A stretch of DNA of 55,371 nt from Alphaproteobacteria bacterium (GCA_022819905.1 JAJEGJ010000059.1:1-55371), one strand, 5' to 3'; shown: positions 20,190 to 29,535, counted from the first letter of the stretch. Translations and numbers: made by a program. Notes: generated by a model not told the origin, from the letters alone.

Positions 20190-21279
20190 TTCGGCGCACC
20201 TGCGCGCGGCCCTGGCACTGGGGCGGCAAGCCCTCGGCACGACGTGGCCCAACCCGACGGTCGGCTGCGTCATCGTGGCTGCCGACGGGCGGGTCGTCGG
20301 ATGCGGCGTCACCGGCATCGGCGGCCGGCCCCACGCCGAGATGCAGGCGCTGGCCGAGGCCGGTGAGCGGGCCGCGGGAGGCACGGCATACGTCACGCTC
20401 GAGCCGTGCGCGCACGACGGCGCCACGCCGAGCTGCGCCCGGTTGCTCGCGGAGGCCGCGCTCGCGCGCGTGGTGATCGGCACGCACGACCCGGACCCCC
20501 GGACCAACGGCAGCGGCGCTGCCCTCCTGGCGGCGGCCGGCGTCACGGTCACCAGCGGTTTGCACGAGGACGAGGCCAGGCGGCTGCACGCCGGCCACCT
20601 GCGCCGCGTGGAATCGGGCCGCCCGCACGTCACGCTCAAGCTCGCCACATCGCTCGACGGCCAGATCGCGACGTCCACGGGGGCCAGCCAGTGGCTGACG
20701 GGACAAGTGGCCCGCCGACACGGGCATCTCCTCCGCGCCCGGCACGACGCCATCCTGGTCGGGGCCGGCACGGCCGTCCGCGATGATCCCGAACTCACCT
20801 GCAGGCTCCCGGGCCTCGGCGACCGCTCACCCATCCGCATCGTGATGATCGGCGCCGACACCGCGCTGCCGGCGGGGCGCCTCCTGTCGACGCTCGGCAG
20901 GTCCCCGGTCTGGCTCCTGGCCACGGCCGCGCGTCGACCGGACACGGCGGACCTGCAGGCCGCGGGCGTGGAGGTCATCGACGTCGCAGCGGATTCCTGT
21001 GGGCGCCCGTCCCTCGAGCAGGCCCTCGGGACGCTGGGCGCGCGCGGCGTGACGTCAGTGCTGGTCGAAGGCGGCCAGACGGTCGCCACCGCGCTTCTGC
21101 GCGACCATCTCGCCGACACGCTGGTGTGGTACAGTACGGATGCCATCGTCGGGAGCGACGGGCTGGCAGCGGTCGGCGGACTCACCCGCACCGCGCTCAG
21201 CGAAACGCGAGATTTTCGAACCTTCCGCGCGCGTCGGCTGGGGCCTGACCACGTCCGTTTTCTGGAGCGGGCCGCCTGA
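20173..21279 (+). CDS. ribD: Bifunctional riboflavin deaminase/reductase RibD
   Basis: A 368-residue enzyme performing the second and third steps of riboflavin synthesis: deamination of the pyrimidine, then NADPH reduction of the ribosyl side chain. The deaminase zinc site is His54-Ala-Glu56 (HAEM) with PCAHDGATPSC (78-88). The reductase half starts near VTLKLATSLDGQIA and includes SVLVEGGQTVATALL. The start is a GTG at 20173, 17 nt inside nrdR. Length and both active sites look complete. Confidence 0.95.
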   Translation: MIASPDSAHLRAALALGRQALGTTWPNPTVGCVIVAADGRVVGCGVTGIGGRPHAEMQALAEAGERAAGGTAYVTLEPCAHDGATPSCARLLAEAALARVVIGTHDPDPRTNGSGAALLAAAGVTVTSGLHEDEARRLHAGHLRRVESGRPHVTLKLATSLDGQIATSTGASQWLTGQVARRHGHLLRARHDAILVGAGTAVRDDPELTCRLPGLGDRSPIRIVMIGADTALPAGRLLSTLGRSPVWLLATAARRPDTADLQAAGVEVIDVAADSCGRPSLEQALGTLGARGVTSVLVEGGQTVATALLRDHLADTLVWYSTDAIVGSDGLAAVGGLTRTALSETRDFRTFRARRLGPDHVRFLERAA

Positions 21280-21353
21280 CCGCGTGCGGCACAATCCGCC
21301 TTGTTTCCGACTACACTCGCGCGATCGTCTCCGGCGGCAATACCTATCAAGCA

Positions 21354-21959
21354 ATGTTTACTGGGATCGTCGTTGACACCGGCACCGTCACGGAGACCTC
21401 CGGACCCGGCGAACGTTCGGTCCGGATCAAACCGAATCGCGTGCCCGACTCTCTGCGCCTCGGTTCCTCGATCGCCTGCGCGGGCATCTGTCTCACTGCG
21501 ACAGCGGTGGACCCGACCGGCTTCTTCGTCGATCTTTCCCCGGAAACCCGGGCGCGGACGACGGCCGGCACATGGCAGCCCGGAACCGAGATCAACCTGG
21601 AATATGCCCTCCAGGCAGGTGATCCGCTCGACGGACACATTGTCACCGGTCACGTCGACGCGGTCGCCGAGGTCCTCGACGTCACCGCGGCCGACGACTG
21701 CAGCATCGTGCGCTTCTCGCTCCCCGCCTCGATCGCCGCGATGATCGCGTCCAAGGGATCGATCGCCGTCGACGGTACGTCGTTGACGGTCAACGCCGTG
21801 GATCGGAACGGGTTTTCCGTGACCCTGATCCCGCACACCGGTCGCGTCACCACCCTGGGCGCCCTGGCGGCCGGCTGCGCGGTCAACCTGGAGGCCGACA
21901 TCCTCGCGCGCTACGTGGCCCGGGCCCTTGGCCGCGGCGGACCCGGAGACGCGCGTTGA
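21354..21959 (+). CDS. ribE: Riboflavin synthase, alpha subunit
   Basis: A 201-residue trimeric enzyme that dismutates two 6,7-dimethyl-8-ribityllumazines into riboflavin. It is an internal duplication: the first barrel begins MFTGIVVDTGTV, with GSSIACAGICLTA. The second has LDGHIVTGHVDAVAEV and SIAVDGTSLTVNAV. The family hallmark MFTGI at the extreme N-terminus fixes the ATG at 21354. A 74-bp spacer separates it from ribD. The stop overlaps the ribB start as TTGA. Confidence 0.95.
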   Translation: MFTGIVVDTGTVTETSGPGERSVRIKPNRVPDSLRLGSSIACAGICLTATAVDPTGFFVDLSPETRARTTAGTWQPGTEINLEYALQAGDPLDGHIVTGHVDAVAEVLDVTAADDCSIVRFSLPASIAAMIASKGSIAVDGTSLTVNAVDRNGFSVTLIPHTGRVTTLGALAAGCAVNLEADILARYVARALGRGGPGDAR

Positions 21960-23086
21960 CCTCGCCCCTGGTGCAGCCGAAGGAAGTCTTCGCCTCGGTG
22001 GAGACTCTGATCGACGAGGCCCGCAACGGGCGGATGTTTGTGCTGGTGGACGACGAAGGCCGGGAAAACGAAGGGGATCTCGTGATCCCCGCCCAGATGG
22101 CCACCCCGGACGCCATCAACTTCATGGCCACCCACGGGCGCGGGCTGATCTGCCTCGCCCTCACCGGCAAACGCACCCGGCAGCTCGGCCTCGAACCTCT
22201 CGACCGGCGCAATCCCGGCCCGAGGGACACGGCGTTCACGCTGCCGATCGAGGCGCGTGAAGGCGTGACGACCGGCATTTCGGCGGCCGACCGCGCCCGC
22301 ACCATCCAGGTTGCGATCGACCCCCGCAGCGCCGCCGACGACCTGCGCACGCCGGGACACGTGTTTCCGCTCGCCGCCCGTGACGGGGGCGTCCTCCTGC
22401 GGGCCGGTCACACCGAGGCGGCCGTCGATATCGCCCGTCTCGCGGGCCTGGTACCGGCCGCCGTCATCTGCGAGATCATGAAGGCGGACGGCACCATGGC
22501 GCGGCTGAACGACCTCGTCCCGTTTGTCGACCGCCACCAACTTCGTCTGGGCGCCATCGAGGATCTCATCGCCTGGCGGGTACGGCACGATCCGATCGTC
22601 ACGCGCGTCCTGGAATCCGACTTCCTGTCCGGCGAGGCCGGCGCCTTCAAGCTGTACATCTACCGCAACACGGTCCTTGACGTGGAGCACGTGGCCCTGG
22701 TCAAGGGCAGCATCGACGACGGCCGGCCGGTGCCGGTCCGCGTGCACGCGCTCGACGTCCTCGCCGATGTACTCGGCGGCGGTACGGACACGGCCGGGTG
22801 CGAACGCGCGGGGACCCTGCGGGCGGCCATGCGCACGGTCCACGCGCTCGGGCGCGGTGTCGTCGTTCTGATCCGGGAATCCGGGACCTCCGGACTCGCG
22901 CAACGGCTCAGCGCGGACGACGCGCCGCCCGGCGACCTCCGCGAGCACGGCGTCGGCGCCCAGATCCTGCGCGACCTCGGCGTGCGCGAGATGATCCTGC
23001 TCACCCACACCCAGCGCCCGATCGTGGGACTGGAGGGGTTCGATCTCAGGGTGGTGGAGCGGCGTCCGCCGGACGAGACCGCATGA
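21956..23086 (+). CDS. ribB: 3,4-dihydroxy-2-butanone-4-phosphate synthase with degenerate GTP cyclohydrolase II-like tail (RibBX type)
   Basis: A 376-residue fusion. The N-terminal domain keeps the RibB catalytic pieces: DDEGRENEGD (32-41) and HTEAAVDIARLAG (152-164), so it should make the four-carbon precursor from ribulose 5-phosphate. The second half (from about 215) aligns with RibA by order but lacks its zinc cysteines: the E-C-x2-GD region reads LDVLADV and the CDC cluster is replaced by TAGCERAG. The RQEGRxIGL loop is also missing (IRESGTSGLA). Such RibBX proteins are known in proteobacteria and lack cyclohydrolase activity. The TTG start overlaps the ribE stop. Confidence 0.9.
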   Translation: MTSPLVQPKEVFASVETLIDEARNGRMFVLVDDEGRENEGDLVIPAQMATPDAINFMATHGRGLICLALTGKRTRQLGLEPLDRRNPGPRDTAFTLPIEAREGVTTGISAADRARTIQVAIDPRSAADDLRTPGHVFPLAARDGGVLLRAGHTEAAVDIARLAGLVPAAVICEIMKADGTMARLNDLVPFVDRHQLRLGAIEDLIAWRVRHDPIVTRVLESDFLSGEAGAFKLYIYRNTVLDVEHVALVKGSIDDGRPVPVRVHALDVLADVLGGGTDTAGCERAGTLRAAMRTVHALGRGVVVLIRESGTSGLAQRLSADDAPPGDLREHGVGAQILRDLGVREMILLTHTQRPIVGLEGFDLRVVERRPPDETA

Positions 23087-23517
23087 CTCGCGATACCTTC
23101 CTGATCGTCCGAGCTGTGTTCTACCGGGATGTCGCCGACATGCTGACCGGCGGCGCTACCGCGGTGCTTGCGGCGTCCGGGCGGAAATGGGAGGTGGTCG
23201 AGGTTCCCGGCGCCTTCGAGATCCCGGGCGCCATCGCACAGGCGGCGCGGGGCGAGGGCTTCGCTGGTTACATCGCCCTTGGCTGCGTCATCCGGGGCGA
23301 GACCACCCACTACGACTACATTTGCAGCGAGAGTGCCCGCGGCCTGATGTCGCTGGCCGTCCGGGACCGACTGGCAATCGGCTACGGGATCCTCACCTGC
23401 GAGACGCGGGCGCAAGCCATCGAGCGGGCGGATCCGCAGCAGGGCAACAAGGGGGCGGACGCGGCCAACGCCGCCCTGGCCGTAGCCGAGCTGGGCTCCC
23501 GCTTCGCCGCGCCATGA
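23083..23517 (+). CDS. ribH: 6,7-dimethyl-8-ribityllumazine synthase
   Basis: A 144-residue enzyme that joins the pyrimidine from the RibD route to dihydroxybutanone phosphate. Typical pieces are VPGAFEIPGAIAQ, ALGCVIRGETTHYDYIC with the catalytic histidine, and GYGILTCETRAQAIERA. The ATG overlaps the ribB stop (ATGA). The N-terminus is slightly short compared with E. coli RibH (156), beginning just before the first strand TFLIVRAVFYRDV. Its own stop overlaps nusB in the same way. Confidence 0.95.
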   Translation: MTRDTFLIVRAVFYRDVADMLTGGATAVLAASGRKWEVVEVPGAFEIPGAIAQAARGEGFAGYIALGCVIRGETTHYDYICSESARGLMSLAVRDRLAIGYGILTCETRAQAIERADPQQGNKGADAANAALAVAELGSRFAAP

Positions 23518-23969
23518 GCAGCGCCGCCCCACCGAAGAAGACACAGCGGACGTCCGCGCGGGAGGCAGCCGTGCAGGCGCTCTTCCAGATCTCGGTCACC
23601 GGTGCCTCGCCCGAAAGGGTCATCCGCGAGTTTCTTGATCGTCCGGTCACCGATTCAAGCGTGGCCCACAAGCCCCAGTTCCGGCGCATCGTCACCGGCG
23701 CGGCCGGATGCCTGACGGAACTCGACGCAACGATCGATCCCCTGCTCGGTGAGCGCTGGTCGCTGAAACGCATCGACACCACCCTGCTGTGCGTACTCCG
23801 CTGTGCGATCTGGGAACTGCTCCATGCCGCCGGAACGGCACCCGCACGGGTGGTCATCGCCGAGTACCTGAAGGTGGCCTACGGATTCGCCGAGGATGGC
23901 GAAATCAGGTTTGCCAATGCCCTGCTGGACCGCGTTGCGAGGACCGCGCGCGTCAGCGAATTCGCCTGA
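23514..23969 (+). CDS. nusB: Transcription antitermination factor NusB
   Basis: A 151-residue all-helical RNA-binding protein that acts with NusE/S10 on boxA of rRNA operons. The N-terminal SAREAAVQALFQISVTG and the C-terminal VVIAEYLKVAYGFAEDGEIRFANALLDRVAR (given here only to locate the conserved helices) are diagnostic. The ATG overlaps the ribH stop (ATGA). ribH-nusB-thiL is a very common order. Length is normal. Confidence 0.94.
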   Translation: MSSAAPPKKTQRTSAREAAVQALFQISVTGASPERVIREFLDRPVTDSSVAHKPQFRRIVTGAAGCLTELDATIDPLLGERWSLKRIDTTLLCVLRCAIWELLHAAGTAPARVVIAEYLKVAYGFAEDGEIRFANALLDRVARTARVSEFA

Positions 23970-23975
23970 ACCTCA

Positions 23976-24956
23976 GTGGATGAGCACGACATTCTGACGC
24001 GCTGCCTCCGTTCGCTGGCTGCGGACTTCGCGCCGGCGCACCGGCTGCTGGACGATGTGGCCGTACTGCCACGCGACCGGGCGCTGGCCGTCAGCACGGA
24101 CACCTTGGTCGAAGGCATCCACTTCCCGTCCGGACTTCTGTCGGCGGAACAGATCGCCAGGCGGGCGCTGCGCGTGAACCTGTCCGATCTCGCGGCCGCC
24201 GCCGCCACACCGCTCTGTTACCTGCTCGGGCTCCAGCTGCCGCCCTCGACCGACCTGGACTGGATGGCGGGGTTCGCCGCCGGGCTCAGACAGGACCAGG
24301 AGCGTTTCGGCATCCGCCTCGCCGGGGGTGACACGGTCCGGACGCCCGGCCCGCTGGCCGTGTCGATCACGGTAATGGGGCGACTCGCTTGCGACGGTAC
24401 GTTGCCGCGAACGGACGCCCAAGCCGGCGACGCCCTGGCGGTGACCGGTACCATCGGCGACGCCTGGCTCGGCCGACTGGAGCTGGAAGGCAAGCTCCCG
24501 GTTGCGGCGGGCGCACCGGCGCTCGCCGAACGTTTCCTGCTCCCTGCACCCCGGCTCGCCGTCGGCCAGGGGCTCGCTGCGCTGGCGCATGCAGCCATCG
24601 ATGTTTCCGACGGCTTGATCGCGGATGCCGGTAACCTCTGCGGCGCCGCCGGAAAAGGGGCACGGATCGCGCTTGACCACGCCCCGCTGTCCGAAACCGC
24701 CCGTTTCCGCGTGGACCGGGGCCATGCGACGCTGCCAGACCTGGCTGCCGGCGGCGACGATTACGAACTTCTGTTCAGCATTCCCGCGCGCGCCGTCCCG
24801 CAAGCCACGGAAGTCGCCGCCGCGTGCGGAGTGGCGCTGACCGTGATCGGCGAAGTGACGGACGACCCGGGCGTGTCGGCGTCCACTCCGGACGGCGACA
24901 GACCGGGTACCGCCACGGGCGGTTACGTGCACACCTGGGAGGGACCGGCGGACTGA
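23976..24956 (+). CDS. thiL: Thiamine-monophosphate kinase
   Basis: A 326-residue ATP-dependent kinase making thiamine diphosphate, the ligand of the thiC riboswitch in this window. Conserved regions are LLDDVAVLP near the N-terminus, STDTLVEGIHF, RRALRVNLSDLAAAAA, RLAGGDTVR, AIDVSDGLIADAGNLC and AGGDDYELLF. The start is a GTG at 23976, only 6 nt after nusB, so it is the last gene of the overlapped operon. A 16-bp perfect palindrome follows right after its stop. Confidence 0.95.
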   Translation: MDEHDILTRCLRSLAADFAPAHRLLDDVAVLPRDRALAVSTDTLVEGIHFPSGLLSAEQIARRALRVNLSDLAAAAATPLCYLLGLQLPPSTDLDWMAGFAAGLRQDQERFGIRLAGGDTVRTPGPLAVSITVMGRLACDGTLPRTDAQAGDALAVTGTIGDAWLGRLELEGKLPVAAGAPALAERFLLPAPRLAVGQGLAALAHAAIDVSDGLIADAGNLCGAAGKGARIALDHAPLSETARFRVDRGHATLPDLAAGGDDYELLFSIPARAVPQATEVAAACGVALTVIGEVTDDPGVSASTPDGDRPGTATGGYVHTWEGPAD

Positions 24957-24957
24957 A

Positions 24958-24973
24958 CCGGATCGCGATCCGG
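24958..24973. repeat. 16-bp perfect palindrome after thiL
   Basis: CCGGATCGCGATCCGG is self-complementary over its full length and begins 1 nt after the thiL stop, 8 nt before the presumed hppA -35 box. It may be a dimeric protein site or part of a transcript end. As a hairpin its loop would be small and there is no T-tract next to it. Confidence 0.5.
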
Positions 24974-24980
24974 CCTGCCG

Positions 24981-25009
24981 TTGCGTCCAATGTCCGCAGT
25001 TTTTATCTT
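24981..25009 (+). promoter_or_regulatory. Putative promoter of hppA
   Basis: TTGCGT (24981-24986) and TATCTT (25004-25009) are 17 nt apart. It lies in the 161-bp gap between thiL and hppA and implies a leader of about 100 nt. Confidence 0.4.
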
Positions 25010-25117
25010 CTGTCCCGGCTCGAGCTAGTTGCCAACCCAGAATCTTCCCCCATCGCAGGACACGCCTGGACATCCCGAGTCCGGGCCCAACTGAATCCCT
25101 CCTAGGAACGTCAACTC

Positions 25118-27226
25118 ATGAGCATGGAACTTTGGTTCGCAATCGCATGCGGCGCACTCGCTCTGGTCTATGGCTTGTTCACCGCCCGGTCGGTCCTGGC
25201 CGCCAGCGCCGGTGAAGCCCGAATGCAGGAAATTTCCAACGCCATCCAGTTAGGTGCTGCCGCCTATCTCAACCGGCAGTACCGGACGGTGGCCGTGGTT
25301 GGCGCCGTGATCTTCGTCATCCTGGCGCTGGTCCTCGAGATCTCGGTGGCGATCGGCTTCCTCATCGGCGCGGCGCTGTCCGGGGCCGCCGGATACATCG
25401 GCATGATCGTCTCGACACGAGCGAACGTACGCACGGCCGAGGCTGCACGGACGGGGCTCGCGGCCGGACTGTCGCTCGCGTTTCGCTCCGGCGCCGTCAC
25501 CGGCATGCTCGTCGCCGGTCTCGCGCTGCTGGCCGTTACCGTCTACTACATGATCCTGCTCGAATTGGGCGCCAGCGGGAGAAGCTTGATTGACCCGCTG
25601 GTGGCGCTCGGTTTCGGCGCGTCGCTGATCTCGATCTTCGCGCGGCTCGGCGGCGGGATCTTCACGAAGGGGGCCGACGTCGGTGCCGACCTGGTCGGCA
25701 AGGTCGAAGCCGGCATCCCGGAGGACGATCCGAGAAACCCCGCGGTCATTGCCGACAACGTCGGGGACAACGTCGGCGATTGTGCCGGCATGGCGGCCGA
25801 CCTGTTCGAGACCTACGCGGTGACCGTGGTCGCGACGATGGTGCTGGCGTCGATCTATTTCGCCGGCGCGGACATGTCGGCGATGATGGCGCTGCCGCTG
25901 GTAATTGGCGGTGTCTGCGTCATCGCCTCCATCCTCGGTACCTACTTCGTTAAGCTCGGTGCCAACGGGTCCATCATGGGCGCGCTGTACCGGGGGTTCG
26001 TGGCGGCTGCTGTCCTGTCGCTGTTCGGTATCGCGGTCGCGATCGAGTGGCTGATCGGTTTCGGAAGCTCCGTCGGGGCCGCCGGTGAAACCCTGTCCGC
26101 TGGGGCATTGTTCGGATGCGCCGTGGTCGGTCTCGTCGTGACCGCGCTCCTCATCTGGGTCACCGAGTACTACACCGGCACCAACTACCGTCCAGTCCGC
26201 GCCGTCGCCAAGGCCTCGGAGACCGGCCACGCCACGAACGTCATCCAGGGGCTTGCGATTTCCATGGAGGCGACCGCGGTTCCGGCGGTGATCATCTGCG
26301 CCGCCATCATCGTGAGCTACCTGCTGGCGGGTCTGTTCGGGATCGCCATCGCGGTCACCAGCATGCTGGCGCTGGCCGGAATGGTAGTCGCACTGGACGC
26401 CTACGGACCCGTGACCGACAACGCCGGCGGGATCGCCGAAATGGCCAACCTGCCCAGTGACGTCCGGAAGACGACCGATGCGCTCGACGCGGTGGGCAAC
26501 ACCACCAAGGCCGTCACCAAGGGTTACGCGATCGGTTCGGCCGGCCTCGGCGCACTCGTGCTGTTCACGGCCTACACCGCCGATCTCGAGTACTTCGGCA
26601 GTGACGCGGAGACCTACCCCTATTTCGCCGGGATCACCCTCGACTTCTCGCTCGCCAACCCGTACGTGGTGGTGGGCCTGCTGCTGGGCGGCCTGATGCC
26701 GTACCTGTTTGGCGCCCTTTCCATGACGGCGGTGGGGCGGGCCGCCGGAGGCGTGGTGCTGGAAGTTCGCCGGCAGTTCAGGGATATCGCCGGAATCATG
26801 GAGGGGACCGCAAAGCCCGACTACGGGCGCGCGGTCGACATGCTGACCCGAGCGGCGATTCGCGAGATGATCATTCCCTCGCTGCTGCCGGTGCTGATGC
26901 CCATCGTTTTTTTCGTGCTGGTCAATCTGATCGCCGACAAGGCCGCCGCGTTCTCCGCGCTGGGCGCGATGCTGCTCGGCGTGATCGTCACCGGCCTGTT
27001 CGTCGCCATCAGCATGACGGCCGGCGGGGGCGCCTGGGACAATGCGAAGAAATACATCGAAGACGGCAATCTCGGTGGCAAGGGATCCGAAACCCACAAG
27101 GCAGCCGTCACCGGGGACACCGTGGGTGATCCGTACAAGGACACGGCTGGACCAGCCGTGAACCCGATGATCAAGATCACCAACATCGTGGCGCTTCTGC
27201 TGCTTGCCGTGCTGGCGCACGCGTAG
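25118..27226 (+). CDS. hppA: Membrane-bound proton-translocating pyrophosphatase, K+-independent type
   Basis: A 702-residue integral membrane protein with about 16 helices that pumps H+ out of the cytoplasm using pyrophosphate. The substrate site reads [21 protein letters not shown] (about 185-204) and [19 protein letters not shown] (213-231); a second acidic set is [17 protein letters not shown]. Lys464 and Thr467 in [13 protein letters not shown] replace the Ala of K+-dependent enzymes, the mark of the K+-independent class known from Rhodospirillum rubrum. The ATG at 25118 follows CTAGGAACG. It comes after thiL, as in many alphaproteobacteria, but with its own putative promoter. Confidence 0.96.
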   Translation: MSMELWFAIACGALALVYGLFTARSVLAASAGEARMQEISNAIQLGAAAYLNRQYRTVAVVGAVIFVILALVLEISVAIGFLIGAALSGAAGYIGMIVSTRANVRTAEAARTGLAAGLSLAFRSGAVTGMLVAGLALLAVTVYYMILLELGASGRSLIDPLVALGFGASLISIFARLGGGIFTKGADVGADLVGKVEAGIPEDDPRNPAVIADNVGDNVGDCAGMAADLFETYAVTVVATMVLASIYFAGADMSAMMALPLVIGGVCVIASILGTYFVKLGANGSIMGALYRGFVAAAVLSLFGIAVAIEWLIGFGSSVGAAGETLSAGALFGCAVVGLVVTALLIWVTEYYTGTNYRPVRAVAKASETGHATNVIQGLAISMEATAVPAVIICAAIIVSYLLAGLFGIAIAVTSMLALAGMVVALDAYGPVTDNAGGIAEMANLPSDVRKTTDALDAVGNTTKAVTKGYAIGSAGLGALVLFTAYTADLEYFGSDAETYPYFAGITLDFSLANPYVVVGLLLGGLMPYLFGALSMTAVGRAAGGVVLEVRRQFRDIAGIMEGTAKPDYGRAVDMLTRAAIREMIIPSLLPVLMPIVFFVLVNLIADKAAAFSALGAMLLGVIVTGLFVAISMTAGGGAWDNAKKYIEDGNLGGKGSETHKAAVTGDTVGDPYKDTAGPAVNPMIKITNIVALLLLAVLAHA

Positions 27227-27735
27227 CCAGCGGCCGCTTGACGCGGAGCGGCCCGCCCGCAACGGCGCGCCGCTCTGCTGTCGGAGCGTAACCGGATCCG
27301 GCCGAGATCTGTCGCGCGGCTCCGGCTGCCAAGGCTGCGGGTCCCGAACACCTTTGCGCCACGCCGCGTTCGGTCGAATGCGGTGAACCGACGCGCGGCA
27401 CCGCTCCACGAGGCTGCCAACCACCAAACCGTGCGGCGCGGCAGATCCGGTACCGGGTCGACGGCTGCCCGGACCGTGCGTGCGGGTACGATCCCTGTTC
27501 GGGCCGAGACCCGACGGCACGTGGCCGGCGACTTCGATCATGCCTGCGCGGCAACACGGCGACCGGCGCTTCGGGAATTGACTCATGCGCCTGCTCGGAT
27601 CGTCGCCGGCGATCGACCGCGAAGATCATCGATACTGCGCAATTCTGCGCTTACAGACGATTTACATGCATCTACCTATGATCATAAGACTGCCCGGACA
27701 CCGGATTCCTCGGTCATCTCGAACCGGAGCAGCGG
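27227..27735 (+). other. Long intergenic region upstream of the LysR gene
   Basis: About 420 GC-rich bases hold no recognisable gene. The last 90 are clearly more AT-rich and probably contain the regulator's promoter: TATGATCATA (27677-27686) is a perfect 10-bp palindrome, ATGCAT lies at 27666-27671, and GATCAT recurs at 27624-27629. No strong terminator for hppA was seen. Confidence 0.45.
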
Positions 27736-28623
27736 ATGGACCTGCCGAACATCGACACGCGACGGGTGCGGTCATTCCTGACGGTCGCTGCGGAACGCAG
27801 CTTCTCGGTTGCAGCCGAGTTGCAGGGGTGTTCACAAGGCACCATGTCCCTCCGGATCCGGACTCTCGAGGACCAGCTGGAGATTCGCCTGTTTGACCGG
27901 ACGCACTCAAAGATCAGGCTGACCACCGCCGGCCAGGACCTCCTGCCCAGCGCGCAGGAGCTCGTGAGTACCCATGACCTGATGGTCGGTCGTGCACGCA
28001 CGATCCAGCACACCGGAGCGGTTCGTATCGGCGTGGCAGAAGGAAACGGGATCCCGCTGCTCACGGAGCTGCTGGCAGGCGTGCGGGAACACAGCAGCAC
28101 CATCGAAATCAGCATCCTGTGCCAGCTCAGCGGCCACCTGCTGCAAAAGATCCAGACCGGCACGCTGGATCTTGCGGTGGTGACGACGCTCGAAGAGATT
28201 CCCTCGGCGATCCTGCTGGACCGGCCCCGACTGTTCTGGGCGGCAGCCCCGGAATTTGCGGCAGACAGCGGCGCGCCACTGCCCGTAGCCCTCTCTCCCG
28301 ACGGCTGCCAATTGCGCACCGCGGCCCTCGAGGCGCTGCAGCGTCAGGGAATCTCGTACCGGGAAATGCTCGCCAGCCCGAGCAGGGCGCTGATCGAAAG
28401 CACCGTATCCGCTGGACTTGCCGTGACCATCATGGCCGAAGGGGTGGTCCCGCCGAATCTCCGAGTCATTCGGCGGCCCGCGCTGCTACCCCCGCTCGGA
28501 ACGGTTTGCGTCCACCTGGTGCAAAGTGCTGCCCCGCAATCCGAGGCCGTCCGCGCCGTCAAGCAGGCGATTGCGCGAACGTACCACGCCTCGTGGCCTG
28601 GCCGGGACGATCCCGGCGCCTAG
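27736..28623 (+). CDS. LysR-family transcriptional regulator
   Basis: A 295-residue regulator. The N-terminal winged helix-turn-helix is visible as RRVRSFLTVAAERSFSVAAELQGCSQGTMSLRIRTLEDQLEIRLFDRT, with the family phrase LFDRT at about residue 54. The rest is the periplasmic-binding-like effector domain. The ATG has GGAG 6 nt upstream. No target gene lies close by: hppA is upstream in the same direction and the next gene is 480 bp away. The third position of the recognition helix region departs from the usual A-S-Q-P-A-L-S (here C-S-Q-G-T-M-S), which may mean an unusual operator. The ligand is unknown. Confidence 0.9.
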   Translation: MDLPNIDTRRVRSFLTVAAERSFSVAAELQGCSQGTMSLRIRTLEDQLEIRLFDRTHSKIRLTTAGQDLLPSAQELVSTHDLMVGRARTIQHTGAVRIGVAEGNGIPLLTELLAGVREHSSTIEISILCQLSGHLLQKIQTGTLDLAVVTTLEEIPSAILLDRPRLFWAAAPEFAADSGAPLPVALSPDGCQLRTAALEALQRQGISYREMLASPSRALIESTVSAGLAVTIMAEGVVPPNLRVIRRPALLPPLGTVCVHLVQSAAPQSEAVRAVKQAIARTYHASWPGRDDPGA

Positions 28624-29106
28624 CCGCTTCGACGCCGGGCACACGCGACCACGGGGGCGCGCGACCCGGTCCTCTCGCCGCATGATCGGCCTCTTCCAGG
28701 GGGGCTGACCGTTGCGATTCGACTGGCGGCCGGGCTGACCGCTGGCACCAACCCGCGGGGCACTTGCGAACCGGATCGACGGCCGGCGCCCTTGCCGGCA
28801 AGAGACGCGGGCTTCGAACGCGGCGCGCTGGGGTAGCCGCGCGAGTGCGGGTGCCCGGCCGCCGCCACGGTAACCTGCGGCGAGATCCAGGCGCGACGGC
28901 CCGGCCCGGGATGTATGACCGCCGGTGTCGCTAGCGCCGCTCTGCGGCCATCATCTGGAGTTCGGTGGCGCCCATGTCGGACCCTGCGACGTCGTCTCTC
29001 ACGGCGTGTATGTAAGTCCTGAACAGAACCCTTTACGCTTCGCACGCGTCCGGTCTGCGCGGACGTGAAGCATTGGACGGAGGAAATCCAGCTGCGGGAG
29101 GATCTC
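28624..29106 (+). other. Intergenic region between LysR gene and CBS-domain gene
   Basis: These 483 bp contain no gene I can support on either strand. The last 30 bases carry the purine-rich ribosome site of the CBS-domain gene. No SAM- or cobalamin-type riboswitch motif was recognised, although a sulfur amino-acid gene lies downstream. Confidence 0.4.
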
Positions 29107-29535
29107 ATGACGTGTATTCGCGACATCCTGATGGAAAAAGGCATCCAGGTCACCACGGTGAGCCCCGAGGAAACCGTCCAGAAGGCGGCGGCCGTTCTCT
29201 CCCGCCTCGGGATAGGTGCCCTGCCGGTCATTCAGGATGGGGCGCTTGTGGGCATCATCTCCGAGCGCGACATTGCCTATTCGGTCGGTGTCAAGGGCGT
29301 CCGCACGTCCACGCGCAAGGTCCGCGAACTCATGTCAGGGAACCCCAAGACCTGCTCTCCCGAGGAACCCGTCGAGGATGTGCTGGAGCGCATGAACCAG
29401 CGCCGGGTTCGTCACCTCCCGGTGATGGAAGGCAACAAGCTGGCCGGCATTGTCAGCATCCGCGATCTTGTTCGAGTTCGTCTTGGCGCCGCCTTGGCGG
29501 AGGCCGACCAGCTTCGCGAATACATCCAGAACTAG
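29107..29535 (+). CDS. Tandem CBS-domain protein
   Basis: A 142-residue protein made of two CBS motifs that together form one Bateman module binding adenosyl nucleotides. The first spans about 8-65 (VTTVSPEETVQKAAAVLSRLGIGALPVIQDGALVGIISERDI as conserved core), the second about 75-130 (VRELMSGNPKTCSPEEPVEDVLERMNQRRVRHLPVMEGNKLAGIVSIRDLV). The ATG at 29107 has GGGAGG 6-11 nt upstream. A GTG 42 nt earlier lacks one. There is no catalytic domain, so it is a free regulatory module, as is common in proteobacteria. The next gene contains a remnant of a CBS-domain enzyme, but the two are different proteins. Confidence 0.9.
   Translation: MTCIRDILMEKGIQVTTVSPEETVQKAAAVLSRLGIGALPVIQDGALVGIISERDIAYSVGVKGVRTSTRKVRELMSGNPKTCSPEEPVEDVLERMNQRRVRHLPVMEGNKLAGIVSIRDLVRVRLGAALAEADQLREYIQN

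Noticed and set aside
19944-21836. 630-codon minus-strand frame opposite nrdR, ribD and ribE
   Set aside because: It spans three conserved plus-strand genes and shows no domain.
25250-27586. 778-codon minus-strand frame opposite hppA
   Set aside because: The protein is almost only His, Asp, Arg, Gly and Gln, the mirror of hydrophobic membrane-segment codons. It is not a gene.
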